A stretch of 64,000 nt of DNA from Primulina eburnea (Eukaryota > Streptophyta > Magnoliopsida > Lamiales > Gesneriaceae). Each line of letters starts with the position of its first letter. Within the stretch, counting starts at the first letter, position 1. The notes beneath the pieces were generated by a model. The model ran no database searches. It was not told the DNA's origin and was given only the letters and a program-made list of their open reading frames with translations. The stretch is from assembly GCF_022965805.1 (NCBI RefSeq), contig NC_133103.1, positions 28,386,329-28,450,328 on the forward strand, given 5' to 3'. The position numbers and the translations under genes are program-made. Positions 8,446 to 20,550 of the stretch are shown one piece after another.

Positions 8446-11228
8446 TGTAGAACCCGATTTCAGTACACGTATAACCCATGCATCTATTTAAATTATTAAA
8501 ACATTCAATTTATTTTAAAGGAGTTTAGTCATGCATAATTTATTTAAAATGCACTATTTTAAATTAAGTTATGTTACGTCATGCAGGTTAAAATGTCTTT
8601 TGAGTTTCATGTTTCAGGCGATTATTCGAAGCGGGATTGAGGAAAAGACTCGGTGACGATTTTTGACAATTTTAAAGATGGTATTTTATTTTAAGTTGAG
8701 TTTGGGGGCATTTTTAAATAATTTAGTGAGTTTTAGCATTTTTGAGCCTAAATCATTATTTAGCAATTTTAAGAGTTTAAAACTTTTAAAATTAGTATTT
8801 TATGAGATGTTAGTATTTTAATGTATAAGATAATTATTTATTAATTGTAAGACGTTTAAACTTTTAAGTTTAGCACTTGCACTTTTTATTTTTATTAGAG
8901 TTGTGTTAAAGTAAGGGAAAGTTAGTATATTTTTTATTAAGTTGTCAATTAGTCATTAGCAACTTTTAATTATTAACACTCACACACACATTAGTGCTCA
9001 AAACACACTCCAACACACTTTTACACGCAGTAATCACACACACAAAACACACACTCTTCAATCCATTCTAGTTTGTATTATTTTTGAGAGAAAAAGCTTA
9101 GGGTTCTTTGCAAAACAGCAGCCGCCCCTTTTATTCAATATTCCCAGCGATTTTCGTTGGTTATTTTCAAGGAAAAACGGTGCCACGTTCGTCCCGGATC
9201 AACCTCGCTCCTATCTCCGCTTCGGTGTCGTCGTTCGGTAACGTTTATCGTTAAAAAGGCACGTATATTCTGTTCTTGCTGTGTCGATCAAGTCATATAT
9301 CGAATTGCGTTGTTTTTATGCGTAAAAGTTATGTATGATGATAGTAGTTTGAGCGGATCATGGATTGGATCAATCTCGAAGGAAAATTTTTAGATCTAAA
9401 ACTCGTTTTTACTGTTCATGTCAAAACTGCGATTTTTCTGTTCATATTTTGGGAAAACTTTCAACGGCAAAAACGTAGAACTTTTTGATACCTTCGATTT
9501 GACATAAAATTCTAGATTTTTGGACGAAAAATGAGAGAGTTATGATATTTTTCGTGTGACTGCTCAAACTGAAATTTTAAGAAAAGTTTGGTACCATTGT
9601 ATTTTTGAAGTTTTATGTTGCAGGCTTCGTTGGAAATCGACGGACGATCGTCGCTGCATATGAGTATGTTAGTATTGAGGTTTGTTGTAGGTCTCAAGGT
9701 TTTGTTGGACGTCGTTAGGTGTTTGAATTAGTTTAAAGTCGTAGGAACTCGGTTGATGTCAATTGCCAATTAGCGCTGTATTGGGTAGCATGGTGGATGT
9801 CGTATCTTGAAGTGTTTATATAAGTTTTATGCAATGTTATGGTGTCCTTAAGGTGTTGAATCATCGTGTTCAAGTGTCAATTTGGGTGTGTAGGCATGTG
9901 CATAAGTTTTCTCGCAGGTTTCTTCGTACAGTGTGCAGACGGACCCCCACACGGACCCGAGCACGGGGGCGTGTCTTTGTTTTCCCTTGGTGCGTCTTTA
10001 CAGTAGGTACACGGACCTGGTTCCGGACCCATACACGTGGTCCGTGCCCCTTCCCTTCCCGAGTAGTCCTTTTACAGTACCTACACGGACCCTCACCCGG
10101 ACCCTGACACGGGGTCCGTGCCTTTGTTTTCCTTCGGTGTCAATGTCCAGAGCCTACACGGACCCCTACACGGATGTAGGTACGGGGTCCGTGTCCTTCA
10201 TTTTTGGGGAAGGAAAATTTATTATGCTTTGAGGTTAGACGTCATGGGTTAGTATAATGATTTACAAAGTCGAGTCATGGGGAATTGTAGAACGTCCTAA
10301 GAATTTAATGAACTCGTAAGTGAGCATGATTTACCTACGTCTAAGTATGCAAGTTAAGCATGTCAATCCATGATCAGTATGTGCAGCAACGGCCCCGATC
10401 GAAGCCCAACGAATCCCTCAACGCCAAGTAAATATGTTTGACGTGCAAAGAAAATATGTTTAAGTTTTTGAGGTATGCTAATTGACTTGTGACCAAATTA
10501 TGAATGGGTTTGGAAGTCGGTGAACGTGGCCGAGGACCTCTCCGCCCCGTTAAATTATGAACGGGTTAGATCGTGGTTGGAAAGCGTCGGGGATCTCATG
10601 TATGTGGCAGTGGATACGTCCCTGTCAGCCCAGTACTGTGGTGTGTCTGATCAGGCGTTTATTATGTATGGGTCACTTGCTTTGAAACATCCTCTACGCA
10701 AAATGATGAAGTTATGTATGTTCAAGTATGTTCAAGTATGCAGCATGTTTATGAAAAGTTTAAGTTATGGCACGTTGAAGTATGTATGTACGTATGTTCA
10801 AGTTTTAATACGCAAGTTCAAGTTTCAAGTTATGTATGTCCTATTTTAAAGTTGCATGTGATTTTATTATGTAGTACTCGTTATTCCAGTTTATACGTGT
10901 TGAGTCTTTAGACTCACTAGACTTGATCGATGCAGGTGACTATGTCGATGGGGAGACGGGAGGTGGCGACCAAGGGGCAGGCTTGGACTGAGTAGGAGGC
11001 TAGACCCGAGGACCGCCTACGTTATTTTAAGATTTTAAGCATGAAAACTTTTATACTCTGATTTTATGTTTGGTTGTGAGACAGCTTTTCTTTTAGCAAA
11101 TTTTAATTGTGATGGTTGATTTTAAAGATATGTTACGAATGATGGGTGACGACCGTGTGGATGTTTTTATTTAAGAAAATTTTAAATTTTTCCGCAAATT
11201 TTAAGTATGAGAAGTACGGTACGTTACA
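8446..11228 (+). repeat. gypsy-1 3' LTR
   Basis: 2783 bp, TG...CA, near-identical copy of 739-3529. It lacks 8 bp near 10588 relative to the left copy, plus a scatter of single-base changes. It is followed by the AAAAC target duplication and the rest of copia-1. Confidence 0.95.
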
Positions 11229-11233
11229 AAAAC

Positions 11234-14217
11234 CATCCACGGATTGAATCCAAAGTCAGTAAAACTCTAACTGTGACAATCTTTGCAACCGGAGAAAAAG
11301 TTTCGAGAGAATCGATCCCCTCATGTTGCGTGTAACATTTAGCAACAAGGCGAGCTTTGTATCGTATAGGCTACCATTAGTGTGGAACTTAGCTTTATAA
11401 ACCCATCAACACCCAACAACAGTCTTCCGAGGAGGTAGAGAAACAATGGAACAAGTCCCATTACGTTCTAGAGCCTCAAGCTCAGTGGCCATGGCTTGGC
11501 ACCATTCTGGCTTAACAACAGCTTGAGAAAAAAACTGAGGTTTAATGATAGACGAAACATTGTGTATAAAGACAGAGTAAGCCTTGGATAGTCGAGTACT
11601 ACCAAGAACAAGAGACAGTGGATGGGCAATAGACGAGATGGGAGAAGAGCTAGTAGCATAACAGTGATAATCACGTAAATGGAGAGATTTATTACAGATT
11701 CTATGTGACCGAGATGAGTGACCAGAATCTGGAATGGTTTCACGGGCAATGGATTTATGTGCAGGAAGAACACCATTAGAGAATTATTCCTGGTTTGTAA
11801 AGGAAGATGGCTGGTCCATGAAGGGAAAAATGGTTTCATGAAAAACTTCATCCCGACTAATGTACGCCTCGTTTGTAAGAAGATAGAGGAGTTTATAAGC
11901 TTTGTAACCAGTTGGATATCCAAGAAAGATAGATTTAATAGCACGAGGAGAGAATTAAGTATAATAATTAAAGAGAGTATACCCATAACACATGCAACCA
12001 AAAACTCTCAAGTGACAATACAAGGGTTAAAGAAGTTCAAAAGGAGTTTGATTTGAAAGTGAAGAAGAAGGTGTGCGATTGATAAGATAAACAGAGGTGA
12101 GAATACAATCGCTTCAATACGACAGGGGGATATTGGATAGAAACATCCGGAATCTCGCCACATTCAAGATGTATTGGTGTTTTCTTTACACAACAGAGTT
12201 TTGTTGTGGCCTTTCAACACAAGAATGGTGAGAAATAATCCTCTCGGACTTACAAAAAACAGAAAATTGAGTTCAGGAGCATTGTCCAATCGAACATATT
12301 GAATTTTTTGTCCAAACTGAGTATGAATCATCTTGCAGAAAATTGGAAACACATTCCAAACGTCTGATTTAGACTTCAGCAAATAGATCCATGTGAAACT
12401 AGTGTGATCATCAACTATATTAAAAAATACTTGTATTCCTCAATGCTCAAAGGAGTAAGAGGACCCCAAATATCAATGTGAAGTAGGTGAAAAGGGCTAT
12501 TACACAGTGTTTTTTGTGAAATAAAAGGTAACCTCTTTTGCTTGAAGAAAGGACATATCGAACAATGCACTACACCATCATGTCTTAAAGAATTAACTCC
12601 AAAATCATTCTCTAAAACTGACAGCTTAGGAAAATAAGGGTGGCCTATTCTATAATTCTACAACTCTAGTTTTGAAAAAGAAACATTACAGACGGTTGGA
12701 GAAGGGCTGAAATGATGCAGAACATAGAGATTTCCAATCCTGCTACCCATCCCAATCATCTTGTTCGTGGTAAGTACCTGAATAAAACAGGAATCAGAAA
12801 GAAAGTGAACCGAGCAAGGAATTTGACTAGTTAACGAGCTGATAGAGTGCGAGTTAAAACTAAATTGAGGGACGAACAACACATTATCCAGAATTAAATC
12901 AGGAGACAGTCGTACTGAACCAATATGTGTGGCATACACCGCTGAGTTATTAGTCAAAGTAACATTTGAAGAAAATAACTTGCTCGAAGAGAAAAAAAAC
13001 TCAATGAACAACATATATGATGAGTGGCTTCTGTGTCTAACACCCAACTTGAATTGAGAGAGGGATTAAGACCAAAACACAAAGAATATATACCACTGAA
13101 ACAGGAAGCAGAAGGTTCAAGATGTTGTGTGGCCAGTGTGCTGGGATGACCAAGCTGAAGCTGTGAACTCAAGAAGGCAATAAGTTTTCTGCACTGATCG
13201 GGATTCAGAGAATTTTCCATTGAACTCAGTGAGGAAGTAGGTGAAGTATATGTTTGGTTGACATGTATCTGCCGACCACTACCTAATTGTTGTTGTTTAT
13301 ACTTCGGATGACCCACCGGATAGCCGTGGACTTTGTAACACTTGTCAATGGTGTGCCCTTTAATATGACAGTGAGAGCAAACTAGCTTATCACCAGAGTT
13401 TTCTTTAGCATACTGATTCCCATTAGCCATAGCCACCACGGAAGATTGTTGAGCGAAAGAGTATTGAACAGTAGAAGAACCTGTAATATCTTTGTGCATA
13501 GATCGTTGCCTTTCTTCCTAAACAACTAGTGAAAAAATCTTAGAAATCACAGGAATTGGACATCATCAATATTTGAGCGCGGATCCTAAGACTCATTTAG
13601 TCCCATTAAAAACTACATCACACACTCTTGATTTTGATAATTGACCCCATCCTTCTTTGATCCGGAATTGCAGATAGATATAGGCTGAAAATCCTTCAAC
13701 TCATCCCAAAGAGTCCACAATTTGGTGTAATAAGCATTAATGTAAATGGAGCCTTGATGTAAACCAGTCAAAAGCTTCTTGATTTGGAAAATTCTCGTAG
13801 CATTACTCTGGTGAAACCGATCTCTTAAGTCGATCTAAATTTCAAAGGTCAAAGGTATATACATCAGGCTATCCACTATTTCTCGGCTAACAGAGTTCAA
13901 AGTTCACGAAATGACCATGTTGTTGCAGCGATTCCAAGCTCCATACATCAAATCATCCAGCTAGGGGGTAAACAAGTGTCATCAACAAAGACAAGCTTAT
14001 TTTTGGTTGTTAAAGCCATCGACATGGCTCGAATCCAAGTGTTGTAATTAGTACCTGTGAGGGGATATGAGATTAACACCAATCCATGATGATCTCCGTT
14101 CTGGAGATAAAATGGACTGCTCGAGTCTTCAGAAACTATTCGGCCGTTGGAATTGTTCATAGCTTGAGAGAAGGTTGAGGCTTGATTCCCCTCGGCCATA
14201 GAGAACCACAACCACAT
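11234..14217 (-). pseudogene. copia-1 gag, protease, integrase and 5' part of RT (remnant)
   Basis: Read right to left on the minus strand. Gag starts near 14217-14197 with a SSPFYLQNGDHHGLVL block and a YNTWIRAMSMALTTKNK block typical of copia Gag. Farther on are the zinc knuckle CSHCHIKGHTIDKC (about 13384-13343) and a protease/pre-integrase stretch (VRLSPDLILDNVLFVPQFSFN, about 12930-12868). Then come integrase remnants (YVRLDNAPEL near 12300) and the start of RT up to the gypsy-1 junction. At least five frame changes or stops break it, and part of the integrase core seems missing near 12400-12650. It has no coding capacity now. Confidence 0.8.
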
Positions 14218-14231
14218 CTTAGTGATTTATT

Positions 14232-14243
14232 GCTCTGATACCA
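14232..14243 (-). other. copia-1 primer binding site (tRNA-iMet)
   Basis: GCTCTGATACCA on the plus strand is TGGTATCAGAGC on the coding strand, placed between the LTR and gag. Confidence 0.85.
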
Positions 14244-14525
14244 TATTAGGGAACATAAATCGATTGAACAAAAAGACTCTACATTGATGCAAGCTCAAGT
14301 CTTCAAGAGAGTTCAAAAATGGGAAGAAAAGTGTCCAATGATTGTACAGTAACCGCTAGAAACTATTTATAGGTGTAAATGTGTGGGCGTGTATCAATAT
14401 ATAGAAAACGTGTTTCTCCATTTCTCCACTAACGCTTTTAATACTTTCAGAGGAATTAAAGAAACGATGAAGAGAGAGTGGCCCCTGTTGTAGGCCACCG
14501 TTTCTTTAAGAAAACACTCTCTACA
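14244..14525 (-). repeat. copia-1 5' LTR (probable limits)
   Basis: About 282 bp between the PBS and the end of recognisable element sequence. On the minus strand it begins TGTAGAGAGTG and ends CCCTAATA, where CCCTAACA would be expected, so the last dinucleotide may be mutated. It contains a good TATA box. Without the 3' LTR the limits cannot be confirmed. Confidence 0.55.
14363..14372 (-). promoter_or_regulatory. TATA box in copia-1 LTR
   Basis: The minus strand reads CTATAAATAG, a textbook plant TATA element, about 150 bp inside the outer LTR end. This is the expected place for a short copia LTR promoter. Confidence 0.55.
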
Positions 14526-15698
14526 CAGCATACATGGTGATGGTTAATTTATATTCGACTTCTCCGAGGTGGTTATGTTTGGAATTGATATTCCACTGCC
14601 TCAACATGTAGTACATAAAAAATTCAAGAAATATGTACAAACGAAAGTGCCTTTGGATTGAACAAACTAGTATTGAGCTGAATGATATGATAATTTGCTT
14701 CACAAAAGAGAGAAATTTGGCATGATAGAACTCGGTTTATTTATTATGTGATTTCTATATATTTTTGCAAATTCATATATTTTAGAAAACTACTTGTTTA
14801 ATTATTATATTCATACAAAAATTCTTCTTTTCACAACGTCGGACAAGTTAATTTTTTGTCAAATTCATTCTATTTATAGTCAGTCTCATGCCCCTAACTT
14901 TAGGCAAAGTTAAAATAAATTCATCTCCAAATGATATAGATTACTGACACAATCACGATACACCCGCAATTTAGGGTTAACTCGACCCTACCCCTGCGGG
15001 TAGTGCCCACACAGGATCTCAGCCATTGATTTTACATAGTGATTAAATTTAGGCATTTGATCACCTCATGGGGTGTATGTGTGTTTAAATCTGGGCTTTT
15101 GATCACCTCATGAAGGCAATGCCTCACAAGATAGGGTGAAATGAACCGCAATTTAGTTATCAAAAATAAGTTTTGCACGGGATATTTGAAATCCAAATAG
15201 GTAGGCAGCAAATTTTTTATTTTAGAAAAAAAAAAGTTCCACCTGGAGATTCTATGTTACATACATTGTACGCGTACGTATACACAATACATGCACATGC
15301 TTCGATAGACACAATCATTACTTTTGTACTGAAACATAGTATCATAAAATACAAATTTTATTCACACCAATGAATCATACCGTATTCCAGTTTGGATTTT
15401 ATTCATCAAGGAGAGTTGTAAGCATAGAGTCCCTTCAAGTCTATATTCACAGCCTCGAAGACAAGGAAAAACACTGTGATTCTCCTAATAGCCAGCTAAC
15501 CAGACTATTAAGGACGGAATCCTTCGTGCTGAGGTGTATATATATCGGTATCTTTTAATTTTAATAAATCGTTTTCATATGTATACTTTGTTTTCAAAGG
15601 AATAAAAAAACTTGAATTCACTTAGCACTTCATGGTTTTCCTGCTATACGAATGTATCGTGTGTACGACCTCAACTTGGAATTGTCGTGCGTGTTGTA
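14526..15698. other. intergenic, no gene seen
   Basis: AT-rich spacer between copia-1 and the 3' end of the kinase gene. A phrase of about 20 bp ending GATCACCTCATG occurs twice (near 15052-15069 and 15092-15111), and two CCGCAATTTAG phrases bracket this part (about 14967 and 15149). It may be an old short transposon. The kinase 3' UTR and polyadenylation site should lie within about 300 bp left of 15699. Confidence 0.5.
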
Positions 15699-18078
15699 TC
15701 AGTATCTGTGTATTTGCTCGCCATCCGAGGATGGTCTGAAGGATTCCTTCGCCTTCTTACGCCCCTGAAGCAGAACATGAAACGGGTTGAAAATGAAACT
15801 TCTGAAAGATGGATTCAGGTGGTTTTCTTGTTTTTCTTAATTTAATTATATCAAAGAAAAAAAGCAGGAAAGAATATTTTGCATATAAGCAAACCTCTCT
15901 TGGCACGGGATATTCCTCTGACTGAAGCATGCGGACCACTTGACTCATTGGAGGTCTTTGTTCGACATTGGGATCAACACACCTCAAGGCTGTCAAAAGG
16001 GCTCGTTTAAAGGCAGATTTAGATGGCCTATTGTCTATATTTGGATCAAGCACTTCCTCAGAACGCTTCACCCCAACCATCATCTTTATCCAGTCCACCA
16101 GATTTTTCTGCTTTGCAAGATCATCAACAGAGTGTATTTTACAGAAGTATCATGAAAAGAGAACCAGTTCAATTACGTAGCGCAGCAAGTGAATCTAAGT
16201 CTTGAAGATGAGATTGTCAGTGAATATAACTTGGAACTATTTACAAAATCAGTTGGCATCAGGGCTCAGGCTCTGGTTCTAGCATGAATGGGACAGAGCA
16301 TGAATGAATTAAGCGAAAGGATAGTTGAATTTCTGTACTATTTTTCCTCAACATTTGATATCAGAATCAGTGCTCTGCATAAACTCAAAGACGAATATAA
16401 ACTAAACTATACCTCAGGCAAAGGTCGGCTGTCATCTACTGGTTCCCTTCCTGTTATCGCTTCCAAAAGCAAAACCCCGAAGCTATAAACATCACTCTTT
16501 TCATTTAGGAAGCCACTGCTAGCATATTCTGGGGCTACGTATCTACATAAAAGAGGCAAATCCGAGACGAGATGGGGAAACGTGAGAGTTTAAGATTACA
16601 AAACTAATAACATATTTCGAAGAGTTAACAATTTACAAATAAGTCCCAGATTGAGATCATGTAGATCCTGAACAAAAAACTCACCCGAAAGTTCCCATAA
16701 CTCTTGTGATAATATGAGTTTCTCCAGCACCAAGCAACTTGGCAAGACCAAAATCAGATATTTTTGCATTAAAGTCGTCATCTATCAATATATTGCTCGA
16801 CTTAATGTCTCGATGAACCACTTTGGGATCAATCGCTTCGTGTAGGTATGCTATTCTGCAACAGTCAAGTCAATTTACATCGATAAACAGATGACTTTGG
16901 TCACGCAAATTTGCCAACATAAAGATACGTAAAAACTCACGCTTTGGCGGTGCCAAGTAGAATTTTCATTCGTCCCTCCCACGTAAGGTATCCATGCTGG
17001 AACATTGCTCCATGGAGCCATTGCTCTAGATTGCCATTGTTTACATACTCATATACCAATAACCTATATGTGTAGCAAAATAGGGGGAAAAAAGGTAACT
17101 AAATACATTCTATTGGCCGTTATGACTTGTACAAGTTTAAGTAAAATGTAATTCTAAATCAACAATAAATTTGCCATAATTTGGTTTCTTAAAAGGAAAG
17201 AGATGCGAAGTTTGAAAGAATAATACCTATGAGTACCTTCGATACAATATCCCAAAAGTCGAACCAAGTTTTTATGCCGGACATGGCCAATAGCTTCTAC
17301 TTCCACCCTAAACTCTTTCTCCGCTTGCCCTCTACAATTTAAACATCACATGGTAATCAACTCATAAAGAAAGCAACTAAGAGAAATTTTCGCTTAATAT
17401 GCTGGATGAAATCCATAAAACGACTCACAAATTGTTAAGTAGCCTTTTCACTGCCACAACAATACCATTGGTCAGTTGGCCCCGATAGACAACTCCGTAT
17501 CCGCCCTCACCAATTACATTTTCTTTCGAAAACTTATCCGTTGCTATTGCAAGATCCCTTAGCGTAAACCAGTGACCCCAATCGAGCTGAGAGAGCTCAG
17601 GAAGGCCCGCTAGAGGGGACGGTATGGTTATAGGATGCGAAGAAGGCTGGTTTAGTGCCGGAGAACCCTTCCTCTCCACAGATTCATATGCCCCGTCATC
17701 TTTCCTTATGAAAGTAAAGGAACCTGATTGACCACTACTATCTGCATTACTTCCCTTCCCATTGTTCAATTGAGTTAAAACCTTGTCAGAATCCTTTCCA
17801 TGATACAGTTCTCCATTGGAGAATGAATCTCTTTCGGGATCAAAATGTATAGTTGAATTCTGGTCCATTCTTATCTCTTTGATTTCCTTCGACACATTTG
17901 GAATCTGGTTAACTGGAAGTTTATTCGCTGTCCTGAATTTCTTACGCGCTATAAACCACCATAGCATCGAAAGAACAAGTACAGCAAAGATGCAGAAGAA
18001 GATGCCCACTAGAGCCCACACCTTCAGATTAAAGATGCCAGTTTCCTTCGACAAACCGGAATTGTGACTGGAACCCAT
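15699..18078 (-). CDS. receptor-like serine/threonine protein kinase, seven coding exons
   Basis: The only host gene I can support. Coding exons on the minus strand: 18078-17429, 17331-17227, 17063-16941, 16855-16685, 16542-16413, 16107-15895 and 15764-15699, all with GT-AG borders and consistent phase, giving 485 residues. A short extracellular N-terminus is followed by a membrane segment (about residues 19-42), a juxtamembrane [14 protein letters not shown] block and a Ser/Gly-rich linker. The kinase domain has GEGGYG (190-195), VAVK with Lys211, HRDIKSSN (307-314), DFG (327-329) and a GYVAPEY block. HRD makes it an RD kinase, probably active at the plasma membrane. It resembles the Arabidopsis set At2g42960/At3g59110/At5g18500. 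The last exon is least certain: another acceptor about 40 nt upstream (TTTCAG) gives a different short tail. No disabling change is seen. Confidence 0.9.
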
Positions 18079-18675
18079 TTTCTTGATTACAAAAGGACTG
18101 CCACATAAAATAAAGATGATAAAGAAACAGAATCACCTCACACAATAGGCGCCATTTCTTCCAAGCTTACCAAAGGTCAACAATATTAGTAAAACAGAAT
18201 GAACCGCTCTTCAAGAAAGACACTCTCTTGTTCAAGAAGAATACACATAGTGAAAACATTAGATGCATACAGTAAATCAAGGGAACAAAGCTTGCCATTT
18301 TCCTATTTCAAGTATAAGCTTGAGCAAACGCGACGACCAGTTCTAACAGAGAAGCATAGAAAAAACAATTGTTGCTATCCTCACTTCAACTTGGCTCTCT
18401 GATCACATCATTTTCTCGAAGAAAACACACAAAACAATGGAAAAACGCCATAAAGATTCAAACTTCACCTTGATTTAATCGGATGGAGATATATTAAATA
18501 TTTGCCTCCTTCATCGTTTCATTCAAACTCAAAATCCCATAAATCTGAAATCTTTGTTCAATGTCGATAACCCAATGATCTCCTCAAGCAGCCACGCTGG
18601 TAACTTTATGGGATCTCCTTGGTTTTGAATTTTTCCTACTATAATATAATGTCAAGTGGATATAAATATAGATAT
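18079..18675 (-). promoter_or_regulatory. 5' UTR and promoter region of the kinase gene
   Basis: On the minus strand a TATA-like TATATTTATATCC lies at 18661-18673, with several hundred bases before the ATG at 18078. A GTGAAG donor after AAATCAAG (near 18472) and an AG just before the ATG (near 18082) could bound an intron of about 390 nt in the 5' UTR, a common layout for this gene type, but this is inference. Confidence 0.35.
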
Positions 18676-19946
18676 CATAGTACCATTATTGATAGTAATA
18701 ATAACGAAAGGTCTTGAAGAAGACGAAGAGATTAATTTTTATAGTATTTCTTGAATTGCCAGAGAAAAAACTTGTTTTGAAGTTGAAGTAATATCGCAGA
18801 AACCATGTGGATTTCTGGGAAATGTAGAGAACGAGGCGTTTGGGTAACAAGTAGGCATGGGCTTTTCAGCGGTTGGTAATACCTTGCACTCAGCCTCAGT
18901 TGTTGAAATAATAATTCAATAAATCAATAATTATAATAATAATAATAAATAGATAGATAAATAAATAAAAATGACCAACTAAGTTTTTATATGATTGAAG
19001 TAAGAATAATTTTTTTAAAAATCTTCAGACTCAATATTAAATTTAAGTTTAGTTTTTGTCAAAAAAATTATTTGTTTATATTTTTTAATCCACAACAAAT
19101 ATGTTTATACTTCTTAAGCCACATATATTTTCTCGGATGAAAATCAATATAAAAATTTTAAAAATAATGTTATTTATGAATTTTGAATATCAAATATTTC
19201 ATATTTTTTGTATTAATATATGATTTTTTAAGTACTCAAACATGTATAACAAATATGATATTAATAAAAAAAATTCAAATGAAAATCGGTAAAAGATATT
19301 GAAAATATGATATTAATATATGATATTATATTATAATTACATCAGATACAATACTAATATATTATTTTTGAATATTCAAACATGTGTAACAAATGTTGAT
19401 ATTAATAAAAAAAAATAATTTTATATTAAAAATCTTATCTATTTATCATATCTAAAAAAATTGGTACTCAAATACATATTTTATTATCATATTTCAATAT
19501 TTTGTACATATCTTCGTCAGAAAAAATAAATTTTTCATAAATATCAATATTTTTATATATGTGTTGGGTGTCGAAAATCATATATTAAAAACAATTAATC
19601 ACAAACCTCTCTTATTTCTTTTCTATTGCAATTTCTGGATTATTATATGATTATTTTTCAACTTTCCATATATAGAAAGAGATAGACTAAAAACGACATC
19701 TGTTATGTTACTCAAATATCATATATTAATACTTTATTTTTAAATTTTTATATCGATTTTCTTCTAAGAAAAGATACGTGGGTTAAAGAATTCAAACACA
19801 TTTTGTTTGATACGGTGATTGAAAAAAAAAATTATTATTTTGGAACAATTTACCGTTAAGTAATCTCATCAATCGTTTTTAATTATGTAACTAATAAAAG
19901 TCAGCAAAGATACATTTTTTCATCAGAATTTTATTATTTGTTGAAA
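18676..19946. other. AT-rich intergenic, no gene seen
   Basis: Very AT-rich, with no convincing frame. A phrase containing CAAACATGT, ACAAAT and GATATTAATAAAAAA occurs twice (about 19238-19275 and 19376-19410), so part of it may be an old duplicated repeat. It lies upstream of the kinase promoter. Confidence 0.5.
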
Positions 19947-20129
19947 GAGTAGGTCTCTTGTGAGACGGTCTCACGAATATTTATATGTGAGATGGATCAA
20001 CCCTATCGATATTCACAATAAAAAGTAATATTCTTAGCATAAAAACTAATATTTTTCATTGATGATCCAAATAAGATATTCATCTCACAAAATATGACCC
20101 GTGAGATCGTCTCATACAAGTTTTTACCT
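19947..20129. mobile_element. hAT-type MITE, copy A
   Basis: A 183-bp element beginning GAGTAGGTCTC and ending AAGTTTTTACCT, with TGAGACGGTCTCA-like palindromes at both ends. It is flanked by TGTTGAAA at 19939-19946 and 20130-20137. An 8-bp duplication points to the hAT superfamily. No coding capacity. It sits about 1.3 kb upstream of the kinase TATA candidate. Other copies are at 45558-45738, 54668-54992 and 54752-54904. Confidence 0.85.
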
Positions 20130-20550
20130 TGTTGAAATGGCCTTGAATGACCAAAATCATATCAATTAATAGTTAATAAAATAAATAAATTCCCTTAAAC
20201 AAACCAAAACATTTGAAATTATTTATTAAAGATCAAGTATTAGATTATTTTTGAAAATGAATCAAGTTTTCAAAAATGTAATAATACTTAAACTATCTAT
20301 TACATATTATTAACCTACATTAAGAACAAAAATATGATGTTATTTATATTATCAGAAATAGATTTAAGTTGATTTTATAGTAATTTATTATAATATTTTC
20401 ATAAATTCTATAATGAACATTAATTAATTAATAATTTTATAATAAAATATAATGCTTTCAATTAAAATTTTTAACATAACCATGTTGTGTTTGCCTTGTT
20501 AACTGTTCTAGTAACTCCTTTATTGAAGTAAACTTTGATATAACAAAAAG

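Larger units (their letters stand above)
739..11228 (+). mobile_element. gypsy-1: full-length chromodomain Ty3/gypsy retrotransposon
   Basis: The element starts TGTAGAACCC and ends CGTTACA. AAAAC flanks it on both sides (734-738 and 11229-11233). Order: 5' LTR, tRNA-iMet PBS, gag, a candidate intron, pol (PR-RT-RH-INT-chromodomain), polypurine tract, 3' LTR. The two LTRs (2791 and 2783 bp) are near identical by eye; the clearest difference is an 8-bp indel near 2880, so insertion is fairly recent. Very long LTRs plus a chromodomain suggest the Tekay/Del lineage of chromoviruses (inference). It lies antisense to its host copia-1. Gag has a frame break near 4594-4599, so independent activity is doubtful. 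Confidence 0.95.
1..14525 (-). mobile_element. copia-1: degenerate Ty1/copia retrotransposon, 3' end outside window
   Basis: The element reads on the minus strand. From right to left it shows a 5' LTR, a tRNA-iMet primer site, gag, a protease and integrase region and reverse transcriptase, and it leaves the window at base 1. It is the host of gypsy-1 (739-11228). Taking out gypsy-1 and one copy of its AAAAC duplication restores an open reverse transcriptase frame across the junction, which proves the order of insertion. Many stops and frameshifts interrupt the coding part, so it cannot move by itself. The 3' LTR is not in the window, so its own TSD cannot be checked. Confidence 0.85.
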
